This document shows, piece after piece, positions 1 to 7,732 of a stretch of DNA of 35,007 nucleotides. Origin of the DNA: Rhodoferax sp. (GTDB lineage Bacteria > Pseudomonadota > Gammaproteobacteria > Burkholderiales > Burkholderiaceae_C); assembly GCA_030685025.1 (NCBI GenBank), contig JAUXWC010000023.1, forward strand, positions 1-35,007, given 5' to 3'. The notes under the pieces are model-generated. The model saw nothing but the letters and a program-made list of their open reading frames with translations. It ran no database searches and had not been told where the DNA came from. The first letter of the stretch is position 1; each line of letters opens with the position of its first letter. A program made the translations under genes and the position numbers.

Positions 1-13
1 GTAACTACTCAGC
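1..13. repeat. Left terminal inverted repeat of the IS66 element
   Basis: GTAACTACTCAGC is the exact reverse complement of bases 1556-1568. It lies at the outer edge of the insertion sequence, with the transposase gene starting 54 bases inside. Confidence 0.9.
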
Positions 14-66
14 ACCAAACGAAGCCCAATCTCCGTTTGCTATGAAATAGTGAGCGACAATCGACC

Positions 67-1531
67 TTGATGCAAAACCTACCCGATCTCGCACAACTCA
101 GCCACGCGCAGAAGGATGAGTTGATCAAGACGCTGTGGCCCTTGCAGCAGCAAGTTGCAGACCTCATGGCGCAAATGGCGGTGATGCAAGAGCGCATCAA
201 GCAACTCGAAGGTCGATTGGCGCTCAACAGCAAAAACTCCAGCAAGCCCCCATCAAGCGACGGCTTGAACAAACCCGCTCCCAAATCCTTGCGGGTTGCC
301 GGTGAGAAACCAAGCGGCGGACAAAAGGGACACCCCGGCAGCACCCTGAGTCAAGCCGCCCAGCCCGACCGAATAGTTGTCCACAACGTGCCAGACCAGT
401 GCCAAGCATGCCAGCGGGAATTGCCCTTTGCCTATGTGAGCGAGACACGGCAGGTCTTTGATTTGCCCGTGCTGCGATTTGAGGTGACCGAACATCACGC
501 CATGCAAGCCATCTGTAGCTGCGGGCGTGTGCATACGGCGCAGTTCCCCGTCGGAGTCAACGCCCCAGCGCAATATGGCCCGCGCGCACAAGCGGCCATG
601 GTGCACCTCAACCTGAACCACGCCGTCTCGGTACAGCGCACCGCCGCGCTGATGAAAGACTTCTTTGACTTATCGGTAAGCCAGGCAACGGTCATCAAGG
701 CCGCCCAGGCGGGCGCGGATATCTTGCACCCCAGTGTGCAAAACATCGGCCAAGCCATTGCCAGATCAGCCGTGGCACACGCCGATGAAAGCGGCTTGCG
801 GGTTGCCAAGAAGTTGCACTGGCTGCATGTATTGGCCACCGACACGTTGACTTGGATGGGCTGCCACCCCAAGCGTGGCGGCGAGGCGTTCCAATCTCTG
901 GCCCTGCTGCAACAGTTCAAAGGCGTCTTGGTGCATGACGGCTGGATGCCCTACAAGGCATTGGAGTGCCAGCACGCCCTGTGCAACCAACACCACTTGC
1001 GCGAGTTGACCTACCTCTTGGAGGAACTTGGACCTTGCTTGGGCAGGCGACATGATCGAACTGCTCACGCATGCCAACCACTTGGACAATCTCAATTGCG
1101 CCGATGGAAAGACGCCGAGCTACGACAGCCAGAAGTACCAAGGCGAAGTGCGCGATCTGCGCGCCCTTTACGATGCCATTCTGGCGCAAGCACAGGCAGA
1201 AAACCCAATCGCGCTGGCCACGGGCAAACCCGGCAGGACCAAGCAAAGCAAGGCCGCCAATCTGATCGGTCGGCTGCGTGATTACAGCGACGATGTTTGG
1301 CGCTTCATGACACAGGCCAACGTGCCGTTCACCAACAATCTTGCAGAACAGACGGTGCGCATGCCAAAGGTGAAGCAAAAAGTTTCGGGCTGCTTTCGAA
1401 CGCTGCACGGAGCGCAGACCTACTGCGTCATCCGCTCCTACTGCGCCACCATGCACAAGCAAGGGGCCAACATCTTCGACTCCCTCGCCGCCGCCTTCAA
1501 GGGCGCGCCGCCGCAGCCCACCTTCGGCTGA
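67..1531 (+). pseudogene. IS66-family transposase (TnpC type), disrupted by a one-base frameshift
   Basis: This encodes a DDE-type transposase that would cut and join the ends of the element. The first frame (67 to about 1029) has an N-terminal coiled-coil leucine-rich segment (residues 20-50), the family hallmark NSKNSSKPPSSDG, a zinc-finger-like set (C112, C115, C150, C152) and the first two catalytic acidic residues (D240 in HADESG, D291 in VHDGW). After EELG near 1030 the homologous sequence continues in the next frame with DLAWAGDM and includes the third catalytic residue, E in NNLAEQTVR, then the usual C-terminus to 1531. Removing one G at 1030-1031 restores a protein of about 487 residues, the normal family length. 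A +1 programmed shift is possible, but no slippery signal stands out, so a mutation is more likely. Confidence 0.88.
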
Positions 1532-1555
1532 ATCCAGTGCACGGCCTAAGACCGG

Positions 1556-1568
1556 GCTGAGTAGTTAC
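1556..1568. repeat. Right terminal inverted repeat of the IS66 element
   Basis: GCTGAGTAGTTAC is the exact reverse complement of bases 1-13 and marks the right end of the insertion sequence, 25 bases after the transposase stop codon. Confidence 0.9.
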
Positions 1569-1608
1569 CTCGTGCAATAAGTCTTCGTTGCTGCCCTTGC
1601 CGGTGGCG

Positions 1609-1735
1609 TTACTTACTTGTGCGGATAGAACTGACCTTACCGTTTTCAATGTAACCATACTGAACGCCGCCGACACTCGCCCGAATGTAGACCCACTGTT
1701 CTGACGAACCTGTCGCTACGACCTGTGCGGCCCCA
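1609..1735 (-). pseudogene. 3' remnant of a small secreted/lipoprotein-like gene
   Basis: On the minus strand an open stretch ends with TAA at 1609-1611 and reads ...SSEQWVYIRASVGG, then YGYIENGKVSSI. The pattern EQWVY followed by Y-x-F/Y-I/F-x-N-G-K-V-x-x-I is typical of the C-terminus of short exported bacterial proteins in which a beta-strand pair ends the domain. No start codon or N-terminal part is present: the frame runs without support into sequence that is better read as a dipeptidase end on the other strand, so the 5' limit given here is approximate. It lies 41 bases from the IS end, so the gene was probably cut during rearrangement. The family cannot be named; confidence is low to moderate. 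Confidence 0.35.
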
Positions 1736-1851
1736 CGCAGTTCAGCAACCTGGCCGACCTGCTGCAAGCGCGCGGCCACACCAGCAGTCGCATCGACAAG
1801 ATCCTGGGGAAGAACTTCCTGCGCTTGATGCGGGAGGTTTGGGGCGCGTGA
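1735..1851 (+). pseudogene. 3' remnant of a peptidase family M19 (membrane dipeptidase-like) gene
   Basis: Frame 1 on the plus strand ends with TGA at 1849-1851. Its last residues read FSNLADLLQARGHTSS, then RIDKILGKNFLRLMREVWG. The arrangement 'L-L-x-R-G-hydrophilic-I-x-K-I-L-G-x-N-F-L-R-hydrophobic' is the characteristic C-terminal helix pair of zinc dipeptidases of family M19. Only about 38 residues of a roughly 350-residue enzyme remain, and an in-frame stop at 1702-1704 closes the frame upstream. None of the metal ligands is present, so the fragment cannot be functional. It is interpreted as a scar of a deletion linked to the neighbouring insertion sequence. Confidence 0.55.
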
Positions 1852-1886
1852 ACGGTGGCCGCTCGATTTCGACCATGCCCGACCGC

Positions 1887-2123
1887 CTATTTGTGATCCA
1901 GCGGATCAGGCGTCACGTCGGGCACTTGCGCCAATGCCGTTTCAAACTTCTTGCGACTGCCGCGCTTGGCGCGCTGTTCGAGATAGTCCTCGGTCGCCAG
2001 GGCCGACAGCTTTTCGGCCAAGGCGGTGCTAATGAGCTGGTTCACCGAGATGCCTTCATTCAACGCGTACTCTTTGGCATATTTGTGGAGGGACTCGGGT
2101 AGACGAATACTGAGTGCACTCAT
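1887..2123 (-). CDS. Ribbon-helix-helix (CopG/Arc-type) DNA-binding protein, probable orphan antitoxin
   Basis: This is a 78-residue protein. The N-terminus SALSIRLPESLHKYAKEYA has the beta-strand plus first helix of a ribbon-helix-helix fold (alternating S-I-R-L-P), followed by the second helix ISVNQLISTALAEKLSAL. The C-terminal half is charged (EQRAKRGSRKKFE), as in antitoxins whose tail wraps a toxin. The ATG at 2121-2123 was chosen because AAGGAG lies 8 bases upstream; the frame is open further upstream without a good ribosome site. Such proteins usually bind their own promoter with a small toxin encoded next door, but no toxin gene is visible on either side: downstream are only gene remnants and the IS, upstream is the CsoR-like gene. 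The partner may have been lost, or the protein is a stand-alone regulator. Confidence 0.72.
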   Translation of the reverse strand: MSALSIRLPESLHKYAKEYALNEGISVNQLISTALAEKLSALATEDYLEQRAKRGSRKKFETALAQVPDVTPDPLDHK

Positions 2124-2192
2124 GGCTTTCGCTCCTTCCAATGATTTCGGCATGGTTCGGCGCAACGGTTCAGGCGATCATTCGTGCCCACC

Positions 2193-2483
2193 CTATCCCA
2201 TCCGCGCCAGCATCGTTTCCATGTCCTTGAGCATCAGATCCAGGTCGACGCGTTCGCTGGCGTTGGGCTGCATGCGCTGGGACAGCTCTTGCTCCATGAA
2301 ACACACGGTCATGCGCAAGTAAGTACTGTCCAGCGCCTTGCGCACGGCCGAGAACTGCTGGGCAATCTTGAGGCAGCTCTCGCCCTCTTCAATCATGCGT
2401 TGCACGCCCCGAATCTGGCCCTCGGCACGGCGCAGCCGGTTCAAAATATCGGTTCGAGCGTCCTTGTCGGTCAGTGCGGTCAT
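2193..2483 (-). CDS. CsoR/RcnR/FrmR-family (DUF156) transcriptional repressor with atypical cysteines
   Basis: A 96-residue all-helical repressor. The family core is clear: ILNRLRRAEGQIRGVQRMIE (residues 13-32, DNA-contacting helix), then C37 in GESCLKIAQQ and the helix FSAVRKALDSTYL. CsoR-family members sense copper, nickel, formaldehyde or persulfide through a Cys in the second helix plus His/Cys ligands about 25 and 29 residues later. Here the second Cys is at residue 61 (24 residues after C37), and the usual His and last Cys positions are not conserved, which argues against classic copper binding. The gene is last in a run with an SQR-like flavoprotein and an OsmC protein, which makes a thiol/persulfide or electrophile sensor plausible (inference). 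Candidate operators lie at 8843-8879. Confidence 0.85.
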   Translation of the reverse strand: MTALTDKDARTDILNRLRRAEGQIRGVQRMIEEGESCLKIAQQFSAVRKALDSTYLRMTVCFMEQELSQRMQPNASERVDLDLMLKDMETMLARMG

Positions 2484-2521
2484 GGGAGGGTCCTCGGTTT
2501 ACGGCGATTGCGCTGGGCGGC

Positions 2522-3673
2522 TCACCGGTATTTTCTCAAGTACAGCCACTCAAAGCCGCGCTTGATCCAATGGAACAGGCGCAGCGGCGGCAAGATGACG
2601 TTGCGTTGGGGGGTGCGCCAGACCAGCGTGCCCTGGCTCAAACCGTCAATGATGCACATCAGTTCTACCTTGAAGGTGGCCCTGGCAACCCGCCCTCGCA
2701 ACGCGTCAAGCAGATTGGTGGCGGCAGCGGCGGCCTGCAGGTCAGCCATGTGGGCTTGCTTGGGCATCCAGTCCGGGCCGGGGAAACTGCCGGAGTCGCC
2801 CACCACGTAGACGTGTTCGCTGCCAACCACGCGGCACTGCGCATCGGCCTGCAGCAAGCCACCAGGCGAACGCGCCAGATCAGTCTGGTCAAACCAGGCA
2901 TTGCCAGTCAGGCCCGGCATGAAGACGATCAAATCAGCTTTGAACTCGGCTCCCTCGGTCACGATCTTGTCGGTCTCAAAGCGCTTGAGCTTGTGCCCCA
3001 GGTAGGTGCGGATGCCCCGGCGCGCCATCTCGTCAAGCAGGTGCTTGACCGCTTTAGCGCCCAGGCGGTTGCCCGGCTCGTTGGATGGATTGAAGAACAC
3101 CAGTTCGAACTTGTCGCGCCGCCCCTCGCGGCGCAACTGCTCATCGATGCCGAACAGAAACTCGAAGACCGGCCCGCCGCGCACCGCACTGGGCTCGTTG
3201 GGGTTACCGGCAAATCCGAAGGCGATGCTGCCGCCCTGCATGGCCCGCAAGCGATCGCGAATCTGTTCCGCCGAGGCAATGCCCTCACACGGTGTGATGG
3301 CATGCTCGATGCCCGGCAGTTTTTTGATAAAGCGCCCGCCACTGGCAATCACCAGTGCGTCGTTGCGCAGCTCGCCCTGACTGGTGTCGACCACGCGACC
3401 GCCTTCGCGCAGGCCGGTGACATCGGCCGCCAGGTGGGTCACGCCCATGCGGCGGAAGAACGGCTGTAGGGGCACCACCAACTGCTCGCGCGTGCGCAGG
3501 CCACTGGGAATCCAAATGATGCCGGGCAAGTAGTGCAGCTCGGCGCGGGGTGACACGACTGTGATGTCAACCTGGGCGTCGCGCTGGCGCAACTCGCGCA
3601 CCGTGGACAAGGCGCCAAAGCCGGCGCCGATCACCGTCGCACGCTTCGCGCTGGAGGGTGCGGTGGCGCTCAT
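2522..3673 (-). CDS. Sulfide:quinone oxidoreductase-like FAD-dependent pyridine-nucleotide-disulfide family protein
   Basis: A 383-residue flavoprotein of the SQR/NDH-2 superfamily. The N-terminal FAD site is VIGAGFGALS (residues 14-23); HYLPGIIW follows as in SQRs; a second FAD contact is VVGDSGSFPGPDWMPKQAHMA (split around residues 290-310). The C-terminus has a hydrophobic/basic segment (residues 360-383) suited to membrane attachment. Of the three SQR cysteines, counterparts of the first (C129 in TPCEG) and last (C340 in LMCIIDGLSQG) are present. The middle one, normally before GPAYEF, is replaced: the site reads SAVRGGPVFEF. It may therefore oxidise sulfide by a variant mechanism or act on another thiol or quinone substrate. 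The start ATG (3671-3673) overlaps the OsmC stop as ATGA, implying coupled translation; longer upstream starts run into that gene. Confidence 0.8.
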   Translation of the reverse strand: MSATAPSSAKRATVIGAGFGALSTVRELRQRDAQVDITVVSPRAELHYLPGIIWIPSGLRTREQLVVPLQPFFRRMGVTHLAADVTGLREGGRVVDTSQGELRNDALVIASGGRFIKKLPGIEHAITPCEGIASAEQIRDRLRAMQGGSIAFGFAGNPNEPSAVRGGPVFEFLFGIDEQLRREGRRDKFELVFFNPSNEPGNRLGAKAVKHLLDEMARRGIRTYLGHKLKRFETDKIVTEGAEFKADLIVFMPGLTGNAWFDQTDLARSPGGLLQADAQCRVVGSEHVYVVGDSGSFPGPDWMPKQAHMADLQAAAAATNLLDALRGRVARATFKVELMCIIDGLSQGTLVWRTPQRNVILPPLRLFHWIKRGFEWLYLRKYR

Positions 3674-4116
3674 TTCACCCGCGCGCCGGTGGAGTCCAGC
3701 ACTTCGATTTGGACGGCAATGCCTTGGCCGACGCTCTGTGTCACCGTGCAATAGGTCTCGAAGGTGTCAAGCACGCGCGGCAAGTTGACCAAGGACGCGG
3801 CGGGCACGCCCAGGGTCAGTACCGCCCGCATCGACAGCACCCGCAGGCGCCCCTGATCGTTGCGGCCGACCTCCGGGTAGACGTCGCATCGAATCGGCTC
3901 GGGCGCCTGTTTGAACTTGCGCAGGGCAAACAGCAGCGAGTCCGACAGGCAGTTGCCCACTGCCGCCGCCAGCAATTGAACCGGCGAAGGTCCGGTGCCG
4001 GCGCCCAGCGGCGCCGGTTCATCGCAGACCAGCGCCGGCACGGCGCCGCCAAAATCAACGCTGAACTGGTAGTCCCGCACTTGTGTCAATCTGACGTGAA
4101 TGGCTTGGTCGCTCAT
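3670..4116 (-). CDS. OsmC/Ohr-family thiol peroxidase-like protein
   Basis: A 148-residue protein with the OsmC fold. GTGPSPVQLLAAAVGNCL (residues 40-57) is the central helix motif with peroxidatic-type C56, and ETYCTVTQSV supplies the second cysteine, C123. This is the pair that reduces organic hydroperoxides or related oxidised species in the family. It is cytoplasmic, with no signal peptide. The gene sits between DUF2892 and the SQR-like gene, overlapping the latter by 4 bases. In this setting it may detoxify persulfides, electrophiles or peroxides made or sensed by its neighbours; the family assignment is firm, the substrate is inference. Confidence 0.88.
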   Translation of the reverse strand: MSDQAIHVRLTQVRDYQFSVDFGGAVPALVCDEPAPLGAGTGPSPVQLLAAAVGNCLSDSLLFALRKFKQAPEPIRCDVYPEVGRNDQGRLRVLSMRAVLTLGVPAASLVNLPRVLDTFETYCTVTQSVGQGIAVQIEVLDSTGARVK

Positions 4117-4164
4117 GGTCTTATCCTGGTTCGAAAAAGGGCTATCGCTGAGACCTGTCAGCGC

Positions 4165-4389
4165 TCAGTTGGCGCAACCGATTCTGGACTCCGGCACGCC
4201 CAATTTCTTGAGAATGATCCCGAGTGGACAGAAGTTGGTGAAACCGGATTGAAACAGATTGACGCCGACAAAGGCCGTGAAGGCGAGCGCCCATTTGCTC
4301 ACGAAGAACGGGCTCGACTCCACGCCCAGGGCCAGCGAAATCAGAATGAACAAACCGGCAAAGACGACAATGTAGCGTTGAACGGTCAT
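4165..4389 (-). CDS. DUF2892 (YgaP C-terminal-like) inner membrane protein
   Basis: A 74-residue protein with two hydrophobic segments (about residues 5-22 and 32-47), followed by FTNFCPLGIILKKLG. The CP motif is the signature of DUF2892 proteins, which also form the membrane part of the rhodanese YgaP. The family recurs near sulfide and rhodanese genes, which agrees with the SQR-like and OsmC neighbours. It ends 48 bases before the OsmC start and begins 27 bases after the RND gene. A role as a membrane anchor or sulfur/thiol carrier is possible, but no reaction can be assigned from sequence. Confidence 0.85.
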   Translation of the reverse strand: MTVQRYIVVFAGLFILISLALGVESSPFFVSKWALAFTAFVGVNLFQSGFTNFCPLGIILKKLGVPESRIGCAN

Positions 4390-4416
4390 GGTGATACTCC
4401 TATGAGGTTGAGAAGG

Positions 4417-7400
4417 CTAGTTGACAGGGGAACTCAAAACAGCGGGCTCGGCAAGCGATGTGGCCCTGCGGTGATACAAGGCGTAGTACAGCACCGGAAT
4501 CACCACCAGCGTGAGCAAGGTGGACACCAGAATGCCGAAGATCAGCGTCACCGCCAGGCCATTGAAGATCGGGTCGTCCAAGATGAAGAAGGCACCGATC
4601 ATGGCTGCCAGCCCGGTCAGCGCGATGGGTTGCGCGCGCACCGCCGCCGACTGCACCACCGCGTCCCTGAACGCCATGCCCTGGGCCACCTGCAGTTCGA
4701 TGAAGTCCACCAGCAGGATCGAGTTGCGCACGATGATGCCGGCCAACGCGATCATGCCGATCATCGACGTTGCGGTGAACTGCGCATTCATGATGGCGTG
4801 GCCCGGCATCACGCCGATGATGGTCAGCGGGATGGGCGCCATGATCACCAGCGGCGTGAGGTAGCTGCGGAACTGCGCCACCACCAACAGGTAAATCAGG
4901 ATCAGCCCGACGCCATAAGCCGCGCCCATGTCGCGAAAGGTCTCGTAGGTGATTTGCCACTCGCCATCCCACTTGATCGCGTAGCCGCGGTAGCTGTCGG
5001 CGGGCTGGCGAATCCAGTATTCGCCCAGCACCCCGGTATGCGGCAGCGCGGCGTCGGCCAGCTTGCCGCGGATGGCAAATAGACCGTACAAAGGCGAGTC
5101 CAGCTTGCCTGCCATATCGCCCACCACATAGCTGACCCCGGCCAGGTCCTTGGTGTAGAGCGGCTTGTCAATCACGCCGCGCTGCACCGTGACCAATTCG
5201 GACAGAGCCACCAGTTGGCCATTGGCGGCGCGCATGGGCATGGCCAGCAATGCGTCCAGCCCGACTTGCGAATCGATTGGCAACTGCAGCCGAACCGGCA
5301 CCGGGTACTTGGATTGCCCATCGTGCAGGTAGGCCGCGTCGGTGCCCGACAGCGCGCCGTGCACCGTCTGTGCCACGGCGGACACGGCGATACCGAGCGA
5401 TTCGGCGCGCTGGCGGCGCACCTGCAACCAGGCGCGCGGCGCGTCCTCCACGAGCGAGGTGTCGACTCCCACGATGTCGGCGGTGCTGCCAAAGGCGCTG
5501 GCCACGCGTGTCGCCAGTTGCTGGCGCCCGGCTTCGTCCGGTCCATAGACTTCGGCCACCAGCGGTGACATTACCGGTGGGCCTGGCGGCACCTCGACCA
5601 CCTTGACACGCGCCTGGTGCTTCTTGGCAATCACCTCCAGTGCCGGGCGCAGTCGCTGCGCAATCACATGGCTCTTCTCGGAGCGGTGCTGCTTGTCAAC
5701 CAGGTTGACCTGCAGGTCGCCCTGCTCGGCATCGGCGCGCAGGTAGTACTGGCGCACCAGGCCATTGAAGGTGATAGGCGAGGCCGTGCCGGCGTAGGCC
5801 TGCAGGTTTCGCACCTCAGGCTGCTGCGCCAGGAAGGCACCCATCTCGTGCAGAGCCGCCGCCGTGTTTTCCAGCGGCGTGCCCGCGGGCATGTCCACCA
5901 CCACCTGGAACTCGCTCTTGTTGTCGAAGGGCAGCATCTTGAGCACCACCCACTGGACCGCCGTCAGGCCCACCGACAGCATCAAGGCAGCCAAGATCCC
6001 GGCCAGCAGCAACCAGCGCTTGCGGGCGCTGTCGAGGAAGGGGGTCAGCACGCGCACGAACAGCACCTGCAGTCGCGGACCCAAGCCGCTTGGTGCGTGA
6101 GCCGGTGACCCCGCACCCGGTGCGTGTTGTTTCATCAGCTTGAGCGCGAGCCACGGCGTCACCGTGAAGGCAATCGCCAGCGACAAGGCCATGCCCAGGC
6201 TGGAATTGATCGGGATCGGACTCATGTAGGGGCCCATCAAGCCGGACACAAACGCCATGGGCAGCAGCGCCGCGATGACGGTGAGCGTCGCCAGGATGGT
6301 GGGGCCACCGACTTCGTCCACGGCGCGGGGAATGATCTCCTTGAGGCTCAACTCCGGCGTCAGTTGCTGATGACGGTGGATGTTTTCCACCACCACGATC
6401 GCGTCGTCCACCAGGATGCCGATCGAGAAAATCAGCGCGAACAGCGACACCCGGTTCAGGGTGAAGCCCCAGGCCCAGGAGGCGAACAGGGTTGCGGTCA
6501 GCGTCAGAATGACGGCGGCGCCGACGATGACGGCCTCGCGCCGACCCAGGGCCAGACCCACCAGCAGAATCACGGAGCCGGTGGCAAAGGCCAGTTTTTG
6601 CATCAACTTGTTGGCCTTCTCCGCGGCGGTCTCGCCGTAGTCACGCGTGATGCTGACTTGCGTGTCAGCCGGAATCACGGTGTTCTTGAGTTGCTCCAGC
6701 CGCGCCACCACCGCACGGGAGACGTCGACGGCGTTTTCGCCGGCTTTCTTGGTCACCGTCAGGGTGACTGCGGGGTAGTTCTGACCAGCCTGAGTTTCGG
6801 GAGAGCCCTTGGCCGCAGGCGCAATGACATCCGTAGCGGCGCCGGGTGTGTACCAGACATAGCGCTTGGCCTGCTGCGCGCCGGCCTCAATGCGGGCCAC
6901 TTCACGCAGGTAAATCGGCTTGCCCCGACTGACCCCCACCACCAGTTCGCCCAGGTCGGCGGCCGATCGCAAGAACTCGCCCACCTCGACCGTCATCATT
7001 CGGCCTGGTGCGCTGGCCTGGGCATCAGTATAGATCACACTGCCGGCTGGCATCGCCTGACTGGCACTGGCCAGGGTCCGCTGCAGACTCAGCAAATCCA
7101 GCCCGCGCTCGCGCAAGCGGGCCGGATCCAGCCAGACGTGCACCGCCCGTCCGGGCCCGCCGATGGTTTGCACCTCGCGCACGCCAGCCACGGCTTTAAG
7201 CTCTACCTCCAGGGCGTGCGCGGTGCGCTCCAGCTCATGCGCCGAAGCGCCGTCGCGGGCCCACAGTGTGGCGGCCAGCACCGGCACATCGTCAATGCCC
7301 TTGGGCCTGACGATCGGCGTCATCACACCCAGTTCGCGCGGCAGCCAGTTCTGGTTGGCATTGAGCACGTCATACAGGCGCACCAGGGCCTCGGTGCGCG

Positions 7401-7725
7401 GCACGCCGACTTTGAACTGCACGGTCAGCAGGGCCATGCCCGGGCGTGACACCGAGTAGGTATGCTCGATGCCCACGATCTGCCCCAGCACTTGCTCGGC
7501 CGGACGTGACACCATGTTTTGCACATCAACACTGCTGGCGCCCGGGAACGGGATCAGCACATTGGCCATGGTGACGTTGATCTGGGGCTCTTCCTCGCGC
7601 GGCGTCACCCACACCGCAAACAGACCCAGCAGCAGCGCCACCAGCGCAAGCAAGGGGGTAATGGCGTTGGCCTGAAAGGCCGCAGCAATGCGCCCGGAGA
7701 CGCCCAGTGGTTTGGATTGCATCAT
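4417..7725 (-). CDS. RND-family efflux pump, inner-membrane permease (AcrB/HAE-type)
   Basis: About 1102 residues, the usual length of a proton-driven RND exporter. After a single N-terminal membrane helix (PLLALVALLLGLFAVW) comes a large periplasmic domain, then the TM2-TM6 block with the proton-relay pair in GILVDDAIVVVENIHRH. A second periplasmic domain is followed by the last block, with TSMIGMIALAGIIVRNSILLV split across TM10-11. The two aspartates of DDAIVVVEN favour the HAE/AcrB type over a heavy-metal CusA type, although substrates cannot be read from sequence. The ATG at 7723-7725 follows GAGGG at a good distance, and the gap to the adaptor stop is 7 bases. No outer-membrane channel gene is in the operon, so it probably borrows a TolC-like partner. 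Confidence 0.92.
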   Translation of the reverse strand: MMQSKPLGVSGRIAAAFQANAITPLLALVALLLGLFAVWVTPREEEPQINVTMANVLIPFPGASSVDVQNMVSRPAEQVLGQIVGIEHTYSVSRPGMALLTVQFKVGVPRTEALVRLYDVLNANQNWLPRELGVMTPIVRPKGIDDVPVLAATLWARDGASAHELERTAHALEVELKAVAGVREVQTIGGPGRAVHVWLDPARLRERGLDLLSLQRTLASASQAMPAGSVIYTDAQASAPGRMMTVEVGEFLRSAADLGELVVGVSRGKPIYLREVARIEAGAQQAKRYVWYTPGAATDVIAPAAKGSPETQAGQNYPAVTLTVTKKAGENAVDVSRAVVARLEQLKNTVIPADTQVSITRDYGETAAEKANKLMQKLAFATGSVILLVGLALGRREAVIVGAAVILTLTATLFASWAWGFTLNRVSLFALIFSIGILVDDAIVVVENIHRHQQLTPELSLKEIIPRAVDEVGGPTILATLTVIAALLPMAFVSGLMGPYMSPIPINSSLGMALSLAIAFTVTPWLALKLMKQHAPGAGSPAHAPSGLGPRLQVLFVRVLTPFLDSARKRWLLLAGILAALMLSVGLTAVQWVVLKMLPFDNKSEFQVVVDMPAGTPLENTAAALHEMGAFLAQQPEVRNLQAYAGTASPITFNGLVRQYYLRADAEQGDLQVNLVDKQHRSEKSHVIAQRLRPALEVIAKKHQARVKVVEVPPGPPVMSPLVAEVYGPDEAGRQQLATRVASAFGSTADIVGVDTSLVEDAPRAWLQVRRQRAESLGIAVSAVAQTVHGALSGTDAAYLHDGQSKYPVPVRLQLPIDSQVGLDALLAMPMRAANGQLVALSELVTVQRGVIDKPLYTKDLAGVSYVVGDMAGKLDSPLYGLFAIRGKLADAALPHTGVLGEYWIRQPADSYRGYAIKWDGEWQITYETFRDMGAAYGVGLILIYLLVVAQFRSYLTPLVIMAPIPLTIIGVMPGHAIMNAQFTATSMIGMIALAGIIVRNSILLVDFIELQVAQGMAFRDAVVQSAAVRAQPIALTGLAAMIGAFFILDDPIFNGLAVTLIFGILVSTLLTLVVIPVLYYALYHRRATSLAEPAVLSSPVN

Positions 7726-7732
7726 GTCGCCC

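Larger units (their letters stand above)
1..1568 (+). mobile_element. IS66-family insertion sequence, complete ends, frameshifted transposase
   Basis: The element is bounded by a perfect 13-bp terminal inverted repeat: GTAACTACTCAGC at 1-13 and its reverse complement at 1556-1568. It contains one long transposase reading region on the plus strand and no room for separate TnpA/TnpB genes, which fits the single-gene branch of IS66 (ISBst12-like). The left end coincides with the first base of the window, so the expected 8-bp target duplication cannot be tested; the right flank begins CTCGTGCA. The transposase carries a frameshift, so this copy is probably immobile unless it is helped in trans or the shift is bypassed. 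Confidence 0.9.

Noticed and set aside
1023..1035. Programmed frameshift site in the IS66 transposase
   Set aside because: No A-rich or T-rich slippery run or following pseudoknot is visible, and single-frame transposases are normal for this group, so a one-base insertion is the simpler reading.
3658..5082. Long plus-strand open frame opposite the SQR-like, OsmC and RND genes
   Set aside because: It is rich in H, R, Q and G, has no family features, and lies antisense to well-supported genes; this is the usual effect of high GC content.
6124..7449. Long plus-strand open frame opposite the RND permease
   Set aside because: It is antisense to a clear RND gene, with low-complexity HRQG-type composition and no ribosome site.
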